Assembly (NCBI GenBank): GCA_011082265.1
Contig: CP049781.1
Location: 1,585,643 to 1,649,642 of the forward strand
DNA length: 64,000 bases
Source of the DNA: Candidatus Lachnocurva vaginae
GTDB taxonomy: Bacteria > Bacillota > Clostridia > Lachnospirales > Lachnospiraceae
Direction: 5' to 3'
Positions within the stretch are counted from its first letter, which is position 1, and each line of letters begins with the position of its first letter. Below are positions 27,433 to 36,218 of the stretch, piece after piece. The notes below the pieces were generated by a model that was given only the letters and a program-made list of their open reading frames with translations, searched no databases and was not told the origin of the DNA. The position numbers and the translations under genes are program-made.

Positions 27433-27730
27433 GATGTGCTGATATGAGATTTTAAAATTTAAGATTTTAACTAAGAGTTTTTAATAAATTCGCTTTGTGT
27501 TCGCATTTGGTATATGATAGCCAAAATCTTATTTTATATTTCTTATAACATTTCAGAGATTATTTGAATAATTTTTTATTTCAAAGTTTATAATTTATTC
27601 TTTTTTACCTGCTTTTTTAACCATTTATAAACTTTAATTTATTTTTTTGATTTGCAAACTTAAAACATTTAATATATAATTTGTGATTACAATTTTAAAT
27701 TATGTTAGAATACATAGGGGGGTAATCCTA

Positions 27731-28471
27731 TTGAAGATAGAAAAATTAAATGATAAACAGATTCGCTGTACATTGTCAAAAGAAGACTTAAAAAAACGGA
27801 AAATTTTGCCTTCTGAAATCCGATATGGTTCGTCTAAAACCAAACGACTTTTTAATGAAGTTTTAAAGTCGGCGTATGAAAGATTTCAATTTTCGCAAGG
27901 TGATTTTGCTCTTAAAATAGAGGCTGTTCCTACTGAGAATGATGCAGTCGATATTCTTATCACAAAAGAAAATTTTCCTGAAGAAATGGACACAAGATTT
28001 GCGGAATTTTCAAACAGTGATATTTCCGTTCCTGTTATGTCTGACGGTAAAAGCGGAGATGTTTCCTTAAATTCCTCTGACATTTATCATTCTTTTGTAG
28101 ATAAAGAAAAATTGAATTCCAATAATAAAGAGGAAGATAAAGCTCCGAAAATAAAAGCCCATTATTTCTTATTCTTAACTATGGAAAATTTAATATGTGC
28201 GGCTAAACTTTTAGCGCATTATTTTTCAGGCAAAAGTTCCCTTCTTAAATTTGAAAATGAGGATAAATTCATACTTGTCTTATATTACAAAGAAAATGGG
28301 CTTAATTTCGCCGATAAAGACGGGAAAATTTTTAAAATTGATTCTATAACTATGTTAGTATCGGATTTTGATGTTCCTTTCATTGTAAACGAGCGTATCA
28401 AATCAGCTATATCGGAACATTCAAAAGTTTTGATAGAAAAGGATGCCATAAGAATTCTTTCAAAGCTTTAA
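27731..28471 (+). CDS. mecA: MecA-like adaptor protein
   Basis: The TTG at 27731 is chosen because GGGGGG lies six bases upstream and the product then begins (M)KIEKLNDKQIRCTLSKEDL, exactly where MecA proteins begin. A longer frame from 27683 lacks a ribosome site. 246 residues: an N-terminal substrate-binding domain (to about 85), a Ser/Asp-rich linker, and a C-terminal domain ending in EHSKVLIEKDAIRILSKL that in MecA binds ClpC. It should deliver proteins to ClpCP. The gene stands alone. Confidence 0.8.
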   Translation: MKIEKLNDKQIRCTLSKEDLKKRKILPSEIRYGSSKTKRLFNEVLKSAYERFQFSQGDFALKIEAVPTENDAVDILITKENFPEEMDTRFAEFSNSDISVPVMSDGKSGDVSLNSSDIYHSFVDKEKLNSNNKEEDKAPKIKAHYFLFLTMENLICAAKLLAHYFSGKSSLLKFENEDKFILVLYYKENGLNFADKDGKIFKIDSITMLVSDFDVPFIVNERIKSAISEHSKVLIEKDAIRILSKL

Positions 28472-28548
28472 TAAATAATCTCTAATTCATTCCAAATTAA
28501 CTGAATTAACCTACTACTATTTTCTTTGCCTTATATAAATTAAAGATT

Positions 28549-28576
28549 ACCCAAGTGTAGATTTAACTAACCTATA
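28549..28576 (+). repeat. Second copy of the terminator's left arm
   Basis: ACCCAAGTGTAG and the following 16 bases repeat almost exactly at 28588-28613. CCCAAGTGTAG also pairs with CTACACTTGGG in the terminator, so two alternative stems are possible. Confidence 0.6.
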
Positions 28577-28584
28577 TAATTAAT

Positions 28585-28625
28585 ATCACCCAAGTGCAGA
28601 TTTAACTAACCTACACTTGGGTGAT
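28585..28625. terminator. Bidirectional terminator between mecA and dnaB
   Basis: A 12-bp perfect stem, ATCACCCAAGTG with CACTTGGGTGAT, around a 17-base loop. It lies between converging mecA and dnaB. T tracts are short, so strength is uncertain. Confidence 0.65.
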
Positions 28626-28644
28626 AATGTGATTTATTTATATT

Positions 28645-30021
28645 TTAATGTTGATCTGACCTTTCAAGATTTGCAAATTTAGTATATTCACTAATCCAAG
28701 CTAAATCAACAGTTCCTGTAGGACCATTTCTTTGTTTTCCTATTATAATTTCCGCTTGTCCCTTTTTCTCGGATTTTTCATTATAATATTCATCTCTATA
28801 AATAAACATTACGACATCCGCATCCTGTTCTATAGCTCCCGACTCTCTTAAATCTGAAAGCATAGGTCTCGGAGGTTTTCTACTTTCTACCTGTCTTGAC
28901 AGCTGAGAAAGGGTAATAACTGGGACATTAAGTTCTCTTGCAAGTGCTTTTAATGACCTTGAAATATCGGAAACCTCCTGTTGTTTCGATTCCGATTTTT
29001 TATTCACTGTCATAAGCTGCAAATAATCAACTATAATTAGCGATAAATCGGGATTATCAAGCTGTATTTTTCTACATTTTGTTCTCATTTCAGATACACT
29101 TATAGCAGGTGTATCATCTATTATAAGTTTTGATTTTGCAAGTTGAGACGATCCTTCAATCAATTCCGTCCACTCATCATCTGAAAGTCTTCCTGTTTTT
29201 AATTTCTGTGCATCAATATGTGTTTCCATTGAGACAAGCCGGTTTACAAGCTGTTCTTTTGACATTTCGAGAGAAAATATGGCAACTGTCTTTTGTTGCT
29301 GTACCGATACATTATCAGCAATATTAAGTGCGAGTGCCGTTTTTCCCATAGAAGGTCTTGCAGCTATTATAATAAGATCTGACGGTTGAAGACCTGATGT
29401 CATATAATCAAGATCAATAAATCCCGTAGCAACTCCCGTTATATTTCCCTTTATCTTGGCTGATTCTCTTATTTTATTTAAAACATTTTTTACAATTTCA
29501 CGTATTCCAGCACTTTCTCTTTGGCCTTTTTTCTGTAATAAATGAAAAATATCATTTTCTGTTTTATCTAAAATTTGATCTACTGACAATTCGCCCGTTC
29601 TGCAAGCTTCTGATATGTCGGAAGTGACTTTTATTATAGCACGAAGAAGTGACTTTTCTTTTACTATATTTGCATAATGTTTTATATTAACTGCAACAGG
29701 AACAGAGTCCACAAACGAGTTTATCTGTGGAATTGATGCATACTCTGGAGAAATATTCTTATTTCCCAGTCTTTCTTGTAAAATCACCGAATCTACCGGT
29801 AGATTTTCGTCAGTTATTTCCAAAATCGTTTCAAAATATATGCCATAAGTCTTATTATAAAAATCCTCTTTTGTTAAAATTTCCTCCGCTATTGAAATAG
29901 TTCCTTCATCAATAAGCATGGAACCTATAACCGCTCGTTCCGATTCTTCTGAATAAGGCAAAGCCGCAATCTTAATATCCCCCCGCTCATAATTACTCTT
30001 TTGATCGTAATTATTATCCAT
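28645..30021 (-). CDS. dnaB: Replicative DNA helicase DnaB
   Basis: 458 residues. The N-terminal domain (LPYSEESERAVIGSMLIDE) is followed by the RecA-type motor: Walker A ARPSMGKTALALNIA (near 222-236), IIVDYLQLM as Walker B, and the Arg-finger region KQRNGPTGTVDLAW. The hexameric ring unwinds DNA at the fork. It is last in the gdpP-rplI-dnaB operon, an order common in Firmicutes, with AAGGAG before the start. No intein or insertion. Confidence 0.97.
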   Translation of the reverse strand: MDNNYDQKSNYERGDIKIAALPYSEESERAVIGSMLIDEGTISIAEEILTKEDFYNKTYGIYFETILEITDENLPVDSVILQERLGNKNISPEYASIPQINSFVDSVPVAVNIKHYANIVKEKSLLRAIIKVTSDISEACRTGELSVDQILDKTENDIFHLLQKKGQRESAGIREIVKNVLNKIRESAKIKGNITGVATGFIDLDYMTSGLQPSDLIIIAARPSMGKTALALNIADNVSVQQQKTVAIFSLEMSKEQLVNRLVSMETHIDAQKLKTGRLSDDEWTELIEGSSQLAKSKLIIDDTPAISVSEMRTKCRKIQLDNPDLSLIIVDYLQLMTVNKKSESKQQEVSDISRSLKALARELNVPVITLSQLSRQVESRKPPRPMLSDLRESGAIEQDADVVMFIYRDEYYNEKSEKKGQAEIIIGKQRNGPTGTVDLAWISEYTKFANLERSDQH

Positions 30022-30030
30022 ATTTTCTCC

Positions 30031-30480
30031 TTAATCGGCTTCTTTTATTTTTAGTTTAAGTGTAGCTATTACATCCGGATGAAGTTTAACTTTAATATTA
30101 AAAGCCCCAAGTGATTTTATAGGCTCGTCAATTACAAATTTCTTCTTGTCAAGCGTTACATTAAACTGTTCTTTTACAGCCTCTTCTATCTGCTTAGGAG
30201 AAATTGTACCAAATGTTTTTCCTCCTTCTCCTGTTTTTATGGATAGTAAAACTTCCCAATTTTCCATTGCTTTTTTATTTTTTAAAGCTTCCTCATATCT
30301 TTCCTGTTCAAGCTTATCTTCATATTTCTGTCTCTGATGAAGTTCATTTATATTAGATTTTGTAGCTTCTTTTGCTTTATTATTTCTGAAAAGTACATTT
30401 CTTGCATAACCATCTTTTACTTCAACGACTTCACCTTTTTTCCCAACTTTTCTAACATCCTCAAGTAAAATTACTTTCAT
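30031..30480 (-). CDS. rplI: 50S ribosomal protein L9
   Basis: 149 residues, normal length. The N-terminal RNA-binding domain (MKVILLEDVRKVGKKGEVVE VKDGYARN as two adjoining segments) leads through a long helix to the C-terminal domain (FGTISPKQIEEAVKEQF). The ATG overlaps the stop of gdpP by four bases (ATGA). L9 binds 23S rRNA at the base of the L1 stalk. Confidence 0.97.
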   Translation of the reverse strand: MKVILLEDVRKVGKKGEVVEVKDGYARNVLFRNNKAKEATKSNINELHQRQKYEDKLEQERYEEALKNKKAMENWEVLLSIKTGEGGKTFGTISPKQIEEAVKEQFNVTLDKKKFVIDEPIKSLGAFNIKVKLHPDVIATLKLKIKEAD

Positions 30481-32522
30481 GCCTCAACCTCTCCTTTATC
30501 TATCATATCATCAATAATATTTTCAATTTTTTCTATTGCACTATCTAAAGTTTCATTTTCAAGCTGTGCACCAGCAAGGTTTATATGTCCTCCTCCGCCT
30601 AATTTTTCCATCATAAGCTGTACATCAACATCATCTATAGATCTTGCACTTATATATATTTTATTCTTGTATTCCGTAAGAACAAAAGATGCTCCGATTC
30701 CTACAATATCTAAAAGTTCATTTGCTGCTTGTGCAACTATAATTGTAGGACTTTCAACTCCATTATTTATAAATGTTGAAATAGCAAACTTGCCTCTGTA
30801 AACTTTCGCCTTTCTTACAACTTCAGCTCTTGCTTTATATGCCTCCATGCTCTCTCTTAAAAGTTTTCGTACTCTTATCATGTCAGCACCGTTTCTTCTA
30901 AGGTATGCTGCTGCTTCAAATGTCCTTACTCCCGTCTTTGCGACGAAGTTATTTGTGTCAATCAAAATGCCTGCATAAAGTGCATCTGCTTCTTCCGGCT
31001 TCATCTGAATATTCTCTGCAAAATACTGAAGCACTTCTGCAACCATTTCGCACGCTGATGAAGCATAAGGTTCTATATAACTTAGTACAGAATTTGTTAT
31101 AACTCCTTCACCCTGTCTATGATGGTCAAATACAACTATGTATTCAGTCTTTTTAAGAAGTTCAGGGCATTCAGTATAATTTTCTTTATTGGTATCAACA
31201 ACCATAACAAGAGTTTGCGGTGTAACAATCTTTATCGCCTGTTCACTTGTGATAATTAAATCTTCTGTATTTTCCATCGATTGAATTAAATCCACTATAG
31301 GTCTTAATGACGTCGTTATAGTATTTAAAACAATCTGCGATTTCTTGCCGAGTTTTCTTGCTGCAACACATACTCCTACAGCTGAGCCGAATGCATCTAT
31401 ATCGCTTATTTGATGACCCATTACAATTACATTTTCTCTGGATTCCATCATATCTCTAAGTGCCTGTGCTTTAACTCTCGCCTTAACTCGGGTTGTTTTA
31501 TCAACCTGCTTTCCATGAAGTCCGAAATATGAAACTTCGCCTTCCTGCTTTATTACAGCCTGAGATCCGCCTCTTCCTAGTGCTATATTTATTGCAGCAC
31601 CCGCATATGCAAATGTTTGCTGATAAGAATCTCCACCATCTCCAACACCAATACTTAAGGTAACCTCATTCTCATTTCCAACTTTAATATTTTTTACATC
31701 TTCCAAAATGCTAAATCTCGTATCTTTAAGTTTCTGTAAATATCTATGCTCAAAAACGATAAAATATTTATCTTTTTCAATCTTTTGAACGATGCCGTCT
31801 ACTGAATGAAAGAATTGAGTAACCTTTCTGTCGATAACAGCAAGAAGAAGAGCTCTTTTTACTAAATCAACCTGCTCTATCGTTTCTTCATAGTTATCTA
31901 TATACACTACAGCAGGAATCATTTTGATATTTTCATTTTCTTCCTGTAAATAAGTCAATTTTGTAATATCAAAAAGACTTAATGCTATAAGATTTACATC
32001 TTTTCCATGAATAGCAAACAACTTAGATTTTATCTCAGATTGCGGCATTTCAAATTTTTGTAAAACAGCATTATATCTTCTGCCAGAAAAATCTACTTCA
32101 ATATTTGAAAATTTTTCATGTTCCTTAATAAGATTTTTCGTTATCTTAGGAATAATATCCGAAATAGATTCTCTAAACTGCGTTTCCTTATCAGTTAATG
32201 TTTTAAATTTTTCGTTATGCCAGATTATTTTTCCATCATTATCCAAAAGTACATAAGGTACATCGAATTTATCAATAAGAATACTCTGCATCTTAGAGCA
32301 CTTTGTTGCAAAATCTATAATTTCATGTACAAATTTATTTTTGAATATGTTATAGAAAATAATAAGGATTAAAAAATATAAACATACAATAAGGAAAAAG
32401 AAAATTCCCATTGTTTTGTTATAAATAAATGTTACTACATCAAAAAATAATAAAACAATTGCTGTATAAAATGGTATGTAAAAATACTGTTTCAGCTGCC
32501 CTTTATATTCAATAACGTCCAT
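30477..32522 (-). CDS. gdpP: Cyclic-di-AMP phosphodiesterase GdpP
   Basis: 681 residues. Two N-terminal membrane helices (about 13-58) precede a PAS domain (VLLDNDGKIIWHN), a degenerate GGDEF domain (about 175-305), and the DHH-DHHA1 catalytic part: GHQISDIDAFGSAVG, VMVVDTN, VVFDHHRQGEG and GGGGHINLAGA. The metal-binding Asp and His residues are present. It degrades c-di-AMP, which controls osmolyte and K+ balance and wall homeostasis. It is the first gene of the operon with rplI and dnaB. Confidence 0.93.
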   Translation of the reverse strand: MDVIEYKGQLKQYFYIPFYTAIVLLFFDVVTFIYNKTMGIFFFLIVCLYFLILIIFYNIFKNKFVHEIIDFATKCSKMQSILIDKFDVPYVLLDNDGKIIWHNEKFKTLTDKETQFRESISDIIPKITKNLIKEHEKFSNIEVDFSGRRYNAVLQKFEMPQSEIKSKLFAIHGKDVNLIALSLFDITKLTYLQEENENIKMIPAVVYIDNYEETIEQVDLVKRALLLAVIDRKVTQFFHSVDGIVQKIEKDKYFIVFEHRYLQKLKDTRFSILEDVKNIKVGNENEVTLSIGVGDGGDSYQQTFAYAGAAINIALGRGGSQAVIKQEGEVSYFGLHGKQVDKTTRVKARVKAQALRDMMESRENVIVMGHQISDIDAFGSAVGVCVAARKLGKKSQIVLNTITTSLRPIVDLIQSMENTEDLIITSEQAIKIVTPQTLVMVVDTNKENYTECPELLKKTEYIVVFDHHRQGEGVITNSVLSYIEPYASSACEMVAEVLQYFAENIQMKPEEADALYAGILIDTNNFVAKTGVRTFEAAAYLRRNGADMIRVRKLLRESMEAYKARAEVVRKAKVYRGKFAISTFINNGVESPTIIVAQAANELLDIVGIGASFVLTEYKNKIYISARSIDDVDVQLMMEKLGGGGHINLAGAQLENETLDSAIEKIENIIDDMIDKGEVEA

Positions 32523-32549
32523 AATACTCCTTTTTATAAAATCCTTTAT

Positions 32550-32558
32550 ATTATAACA
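32550..32558 (-). promoter_or_regulatory. Extended -10 promoter for gdpP-rplI-dnaB
   Basis: The minus strand has TGTTATAAT about 30 bases before the gdpP start, with no clear -35. The same extended -10 occurs ahead of pepD and the GH18 gene. Confidence 0.5.
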
Positions 32559-32638
32559 TATTACAAATTTTTTCTATATAGTGATTCAATCTTATAATAA
32601 ATAATTAACAATATTAAATATTTCTATCTTCTCAATAC

Positions 32639-32667
32639 TTGCATTGTTTCCTTCATAGTGTTATCAT
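32639..32667 (+). promoter_or_regulatory. Sigma-A promoter of nhaC
   Basis: TTGCAT (32639-32644), a 17-base spacer ending TGT, and TATCAT (32662-32667). Transcription would begin near 32674. Confidence 0.6.
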
Positions 32668-32681
32668 ACAAACAAATTTCC

Positions 32682-32714
32682 GCTTCTCGCTATAAATGGG
32701 TGGGGAGCTTTTTT
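32682..32714 (+). terminator. Terminator-like hairpin in the nhaC leader
   Basis: GCTTCTCGC (32682-32690) pairs with GTGGGGAGC (32700-32708), including G-T pairs, closing loop TATAAATGG, then six T. It lies within about 40 bases of the predicted start site and just before the nhaC ribosome site, so it could attenuate the gene. Confidence 0.55.
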
Positions 32715-32727
32715 GTTCGGAGGATTT

Positions 32728-34107
32728 ATGTTTGATTTAAAAGAATTTAGAAAACCTAGCTTTGTAGAATCGGTAAGCCTTTTAGCTATAGTATTTATAA
32801 TACTCGGTGCACCTATTATTTTTATGAAGGGACTTCAACCTCACATTCCCATTATTTGGGCAATCGTATTCCTTTTGATATATGGTCTTTTTAAAAGAGT
32901 AAAATTTGATTCGATGCAATCGGATATGATACAGGCTGTAAGCACAAGTATGGCTGCTGTATATCTATTTTTCTTTATCGGAATTTTAATTTCTGTTCTT
33001 ATGATTGCAGGTACTATTCCTACATTAATATATTACGGACTTAATGTAATGTCTGTTAAAACATTTTATCTTTCCTCATTTCTTCTTACAGCAATAATTG
33101 GCGTATCTATAGGAAGCAGTTTAACGACAACAGCAACTTTAGGCGTAGCTCTTTTAGGACTTGCACATGTTTTCCATTTAAATCCTGCAATTACCGCCGG
33201 AGCAATCGTATCCGGAGCCTTTTTTGGAGATAAAATGTCTCCTTTGTCGGATACTACTGGAATTGCTGCAAGTATTGTAGGCATAGATTTGTTTGAACAC
33301 ATAAAGAATATGATGTACACAACAATTCCCGCATTTATAATTTCTTCTATCTTTTTCACAGTTCTTTCTCCTTGGAAAGCTGCAACTACACATGCATCTC
33401 TTTCTTCTTTTAGAGAAGAAATTTTAAGTACGGGACTTGTATCTCCTATATCTTTACTGCCATTTGTACTTCTTATAGTATTTTCAACACTTAAATTTCC
33501 CGCAGTAGTTTCAATTATTGTAGTAAGTATTGTTGGATGTTCCATTGCCATATTTGAACATAATGTAGAATTATCCAACTTAGCATTTATACTTTTTGAC
33601 GGATTTCATGCTAAAAATGCTCCTTCTGACTTAGCACACCTTTTAAACAGAGGCGGCATAAATAGTATGTTCTTTACAATTACAATTGTTATTTTGGCAT
33701 TAAGCTTAGGCGGACTTTTATTCAGTTTAGGAATAATTCCTACAATATTAAATAAAATGTCCAACTTTTTAAATTCACAATTTCGTGCAACTGTTTGTGT
33801 AATTCTTACTGCAGTAGGAGTAAATGTAATTATTGGAGAACAATATTTAAGCATCCTGCTTGCCGGGAAAACATTTAAACCTGTTTATGATAAACTCAAT
33901 TTACCAAGCAGAAATCTTTCAAGAACTTTAGAAGATGCCGGAACTGTTATAAATCCATTGGTTCCTTGGAGCGTATGTGGAGTGTTTATCACTAATGCCT
34001 TAGGAGTAACTCCTATCGAATACGCCCCTTTTAGTATATTCTGCTATAGCAGTTTGATACTTACTTTCCTTTCAGGCGTATTTTCATTATTTAAAGAAAA
34101 GCATTAA
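32728..34107 (+). CDS. nhaC: Na+/H+ antiporter, NhaC family
   Basis: 459 residues from the ATG at 32728, which has GGAGG five bases upstream. A longer frame from TTG 32713 would read through that site. About eleven membrane helices. NhaC-type segments include GVSIGSSLTTTATLGVALLG, AGAIVSGAFFGDKMSPLSDT and NPLVPWSVCGVFITNALG. It exchanges internal Na+ for external H+ (some relatives move malate/lactate or other ions), fitting a cell with a Na+-type ATP synthase. Single gene with its own promoter and terminator. Confidence 0.85.
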   Translation: MFDLKEFRKPSFVESVSLLAIVFIILGAPIIFMKGLQPHIPIIWAIVFLLIYGLFKRVKFDSMQSDMIQAVSTSMAAVYLFFFIGILISVLMIAGTIPTLIYYGLNVMSVKTFYLSSFLLTAIIGVSIGSSLTTTATLGVALLGLAHVFHLNPAITAGAIVSGAFFGDKMSPLSDTTGIAASIVGIDLFEHIKNMMYTTIPAFIISSIFFTVLSPWKAATTHASLSSFREEILSTGLVSPISLLPFVLLIVFSTLKFPAVVSIIVVSIVGCSIAIFEHNVELSNLAFILFDGFHAKNAPSDLAHLLNRGGINSMFFTITIVILALSLGGLLFSLGIIPTILNKMSNFLNSQFRATVCVILTAVGVNVIIGEQYLSILLAGKTFKPVYDKLNLPSRNLSRTLEDAGTVINPLVPWSVCGVFITNALGVTPIEYAPFSIFCYSSLILTFLSGVFSLFKEKH

Positions 34108-34112
34108 AAAAT

Positions 34113-34148
34113 AAAAACCGTTTCAGAAATAATCTGAAACGGTTTTTT
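34113..34148. terminator. Bidirectional terminator between nhaC and rpsR
   Basis: AAAACCGTTTCAG pairs with CTGAAACGGTTTT over 13 bp around a 7-base loop, with A and T tracts on the two sides. Confidence 0.92.
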
Positions 34149-34171
34149 AATCTTAATATTTAAGTATCCTA

Positions 34172-34420
34172 TTAATCCTGTACATATGGCATAAGTGCAA
34201 GATGACGAGCTCTCTTTACAGCTGCTGTAATTGCTCTTTGATGTTTAGCACAAGCTCCTGTTATTCTTCTAGGAAGAATCTTGCCTCTTTCAGAAACAAA
34301 TTTTTTAAGAAGATTAACATCCTTATAATTTATATTTGCATCTTTACCACAGAAATTACATACTTTTTTTCTTCTCATAGAGCGTCTTTTCTTATCAACG
34401 CGTTCTTCATTCATTGCCAT
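34172..34420 (-). CDS. rpsR: 30S ribosomal protein S18
   Basis: 82 residues. The S18 core is clear: INYKDVNLLKKFVSERGKIL followed by PRRITGACAKHQRAITAAVK. Two cysteines near the start (CNFC) resemble the zinc-binding type. S18 pairs with S6 on the 30S platform. The gene follows ssb in the standard rpsF-ssb-rpsR operon, with AGGAGGTATTC before the ATG. Confidence 0.97.
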   Translation of the reverse strand: MAMNEERVDKKRRSMRRKKVCNFCGKDANINYKDVNLLKKFVSERGKILPRRITGACAKHQRAITAAVKRARHLALMPYVQD

Positions 34421-34434
34421 GAATACCTCCTACT

Positions 34435-34893
34435 TTAGTCACCAAATGGAAGAGTATCTTCAACTTGATCAGGGATGTTCATAAAATCATTCGAACCTGA
34501 ATCCCCTCCAGTCTCCGTCTTCCCAACAAAACCATTTCCGGAATTTGAATTGGAATTATTATAATTTTCAGACTGCGATTTTGATTCAGCAAACTCAATG
34601 CTATTGGCAATGACATCTATTCCATAGACCTTTTGTCCATCCTTATTTGTGTAATTATTATTTCTAAGTTCACCGTCTAATATAATCTTTATTCCTTTTT
34701 TCAAATATTTTTCTGCAAACTCTCCAGTTTTACCGAAAGCTACTACGTTAAAGAAATCTGCGGTTGCATCGCCGTCTCTCTTAAATCTTCTATCTACAGC
34801 AATCGAAAATCTTGCAACAGCTATATTGTTCGCTCCACCATATCTAACTTCCGGATCTCTTGTAAGTCTTCCCATTAAAATGATTTTATTCAT
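34435..34893 (-). CDS. ssb: Single-stranded DNA-binding protein
   Basis: 152 residues. The OB fold starts MNKIILMGRLTRDPEVRYGG and includes DFFNVVAFGKTGEFAEKYLK. A Ser/Asn/Gly-rich linker leads to the acidic tail VEDTLPFGD. The family tip normally ends at the Phe; here two residues follow, which may slightly alter docking of partner proteins. Coats ssDNA during replication and repair. Confidence 0.96.
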   Translation of the reverse strand: MNKIILMGRLTRDPEVRYGGANNIAVARFSIAVDRRFKRDGDATADFFNVVAFGKTGEFAEKYLKKGIKIILDGELRNNNYTNKDGQKVYGIDVIANSIEFAESKSQSENYNNSNSNSGNGFVGKTETGGDSGSNDFMNIPDQVEDTLPFGD

Positions 34894-34910
34894 AAATTTT
34901 CCTTCCTAAA

Positions 34911-35201
34911 TTACGCTTCGTCATCGCGAACACATAAAAAACGAAGTACATTATCCATAATACGAACATTTGATTCAACTTCAGCTGGTACGTTTGATTC
35001 AGCATCAAAATGAATAAAATAGTAAAATCCTTCATTCATTTTCTGAATTTCGTAAGCAAGCTTCTTCTTACCAGCTTCTTCGACTTTTGATACTTTGCCG
35101 CCAAAGCGAGAAATATATTCCTTTGCTTTTTCTACTACGGCAGTTCTCGCATCATCTTCGATTTTGGCATTCACAACTAATGCTAATTCGTACTTATTCA
35201 T
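34911..35201 (-). CDS. rpsF: 30S ribosomal protein S6
   Basis: 96 residues. MNKYELALVVNAKIEDDARTA opens the ferredoxin-like fold, and GKKKLAYEIQKMNEGFYYFI is the S18-contacting part. AAAAGGAGG precedes the ATG. S6-S18 complexes autoregulate through leader RNA in many Firmicutes; I could not make a convincing S6:S18 leader structure here. Confidence 0.97.
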   Translation of the reverse strand: MNKYELALVVNAKIEDDARTAVVEKAKEYISRFGGKVSKVEEAGKKKLAYEIQKMNEGFYYFIHFDAESNVPAEVESNVRIMDNVLRFLCVRDDEA

Positions 35202-35410
35202 GCGATTTACCTCCTTTTGGACTATAAAGGCCCTTTACTTTTTTATATATAAAGAGCAAGAAACTATCATATACCGAGTATGTATACTATCATCTAAACC
35301 ATTTGTTTGTCAAATATTTTTTGTATTCTGATTAAAAATTTTTTTTGAATTTATCATTCTATATTATTGTTAATAATTAAATCAGCATTATTTTATAAAG
35401 AAGAAATATC

Positions 35411-36151
35411 TTATACTTTTATATTATCAAAAACTTTCCCTATAGAATCATTTATAATTAAATCCGCTTCTGTATCTCTATTCGTTTTTGATTTATTTAT
35501 AAGAACAAGTTTATTGCCATTAAAGAAATCCAAAAATCCCGCTGCAGGATATACGACAAGTGACGTTCCTCCTACAATTAAAAGATTTGCTTCGCTTATC
35601 TCTTTTACAGTTTCTTCAATAATTTTATTATCAAGACCTTCTTCATAAAGCACAACATCAGGTTTTATATCCCCTCCACACTTTTCACATTTAGGGACAA
35701 TATCCCCTTTATGTAAAATCATATATTTTGCATCATAAAATGCCTTGCAATTCGTACAATAATTTCTATGAATACTTCCATGAAGCTCCAAAACCTTCTT
35801 ACTCCCTGCCATTTGATGAAGACCATCTATATTCTGCGTAATAATGGAAGAAATCTTTCCTTTTCTTTCCATTTCAGCAAGCTTTAAATGTGCTTTATTT
35901 GGTTTTATGCCTTCTATTAAAATCTTATCGTAGTAAAATCGGTAAAACTCCTCTTTATTATTAAGATAAAATGAATGACTTAAAATCATTTCTGGAGGAT
36001 ATTTATATTTTTGGTTATAAAGTCCGTCTTTACTTCTAAAGTCTGGAACTCCGCTTTCTGTCGATACTCCGGCTCCTCCAAAAAATACGATTTTTTTTGC
36101 TTTATCAATATAGCTTTGCAATAAAGAAATCTTTCTTTCTAAATCGTCCAT
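35411..36151 (-). CDS. cobB: NAD-dependent protein deacylase (sirtuin)
   Basis: 246 residues, typical for bacterial Sir2. NAD-binding GGAGVSTESGVPDFRSKDGLY (in two parts, about 24-44), TQNIDGLHQMAGS, the catalytic His in ELHGSIHRNYC, and a zinc site of four Cys (CTNC ... CEKC). It removes acyl groups from Lys side chains using NAD+. It stands between rpsF and rsmI without clear co-transcription partners. Substrates cannot be told from sequence. Confidence 0.92.
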   Translation of the reverse strand: MDDLERKISLLQSYIDKAKKIVFFGGAGVSTESGVPDFRSKDGLYNQKYKYPPEMILSHSFYLNNKEEFYRFYYDKILIEGIKPNKAHLKLAEMERKGKISSIITQNIDGLHQMAGSKKVLELHGSIHRNYCTNCKAFYDAKYMILHKGDIVPKCEKCGGDIKPDVVLYEEGLDNKIIEETVKEISEANLLIVGGTSLVVYPAAGFLDFFNGNKLVLINKSKTNRDTEADLIINDSIGKVFDNIKV

Positions 36152-36218
36152 CCTGCTTTCTTCTCCTTTGTTTAGAATCCTTTTTCCTTAATCTTTCTTT
36201 TTATAAACCAATTATTTT

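Larger units (their letters stand above)
27006..27730. other. 725-base gap between divergent genes, unexplained signals
   Basis: Only promoters would be expected between the leftward GH18 gene and rightward mecA, yet there is a terminator-like hairpin (27189-27226), an 11-bp inverted repeat AAAGATTCTTA / TAAGAATCTTT (27236-27246, 27316-27326), a ribosome-site-like AAAGGAGG on the minus strand near 27360 with no start codon after it, and a plus-strand hairpin with GAAA loop and T6 (27412-27432). I recognise no RNA family or protein. An unknown small RNA is possible. Confidence 0.4.

Noticed and set aside
27180..27550. RNase P RNA, tmRNA or 6S RNA in the gap before mecA
   Set aside because: None of the conserved sequence blocks of these RNAs could be found on either strand.
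33066..33578. 170-residue minus-strand frame inside nhaC
   Set aside because: Antisense to clear antiporter helices, no ribosome site, no family.
35202..35300. S6:S18-type autoregulatory leader ahead of rpsF
   Set aside because: No convincing stem with the expected CCG-type bulge could be drawn by eye; a covariance-model scan would decide.
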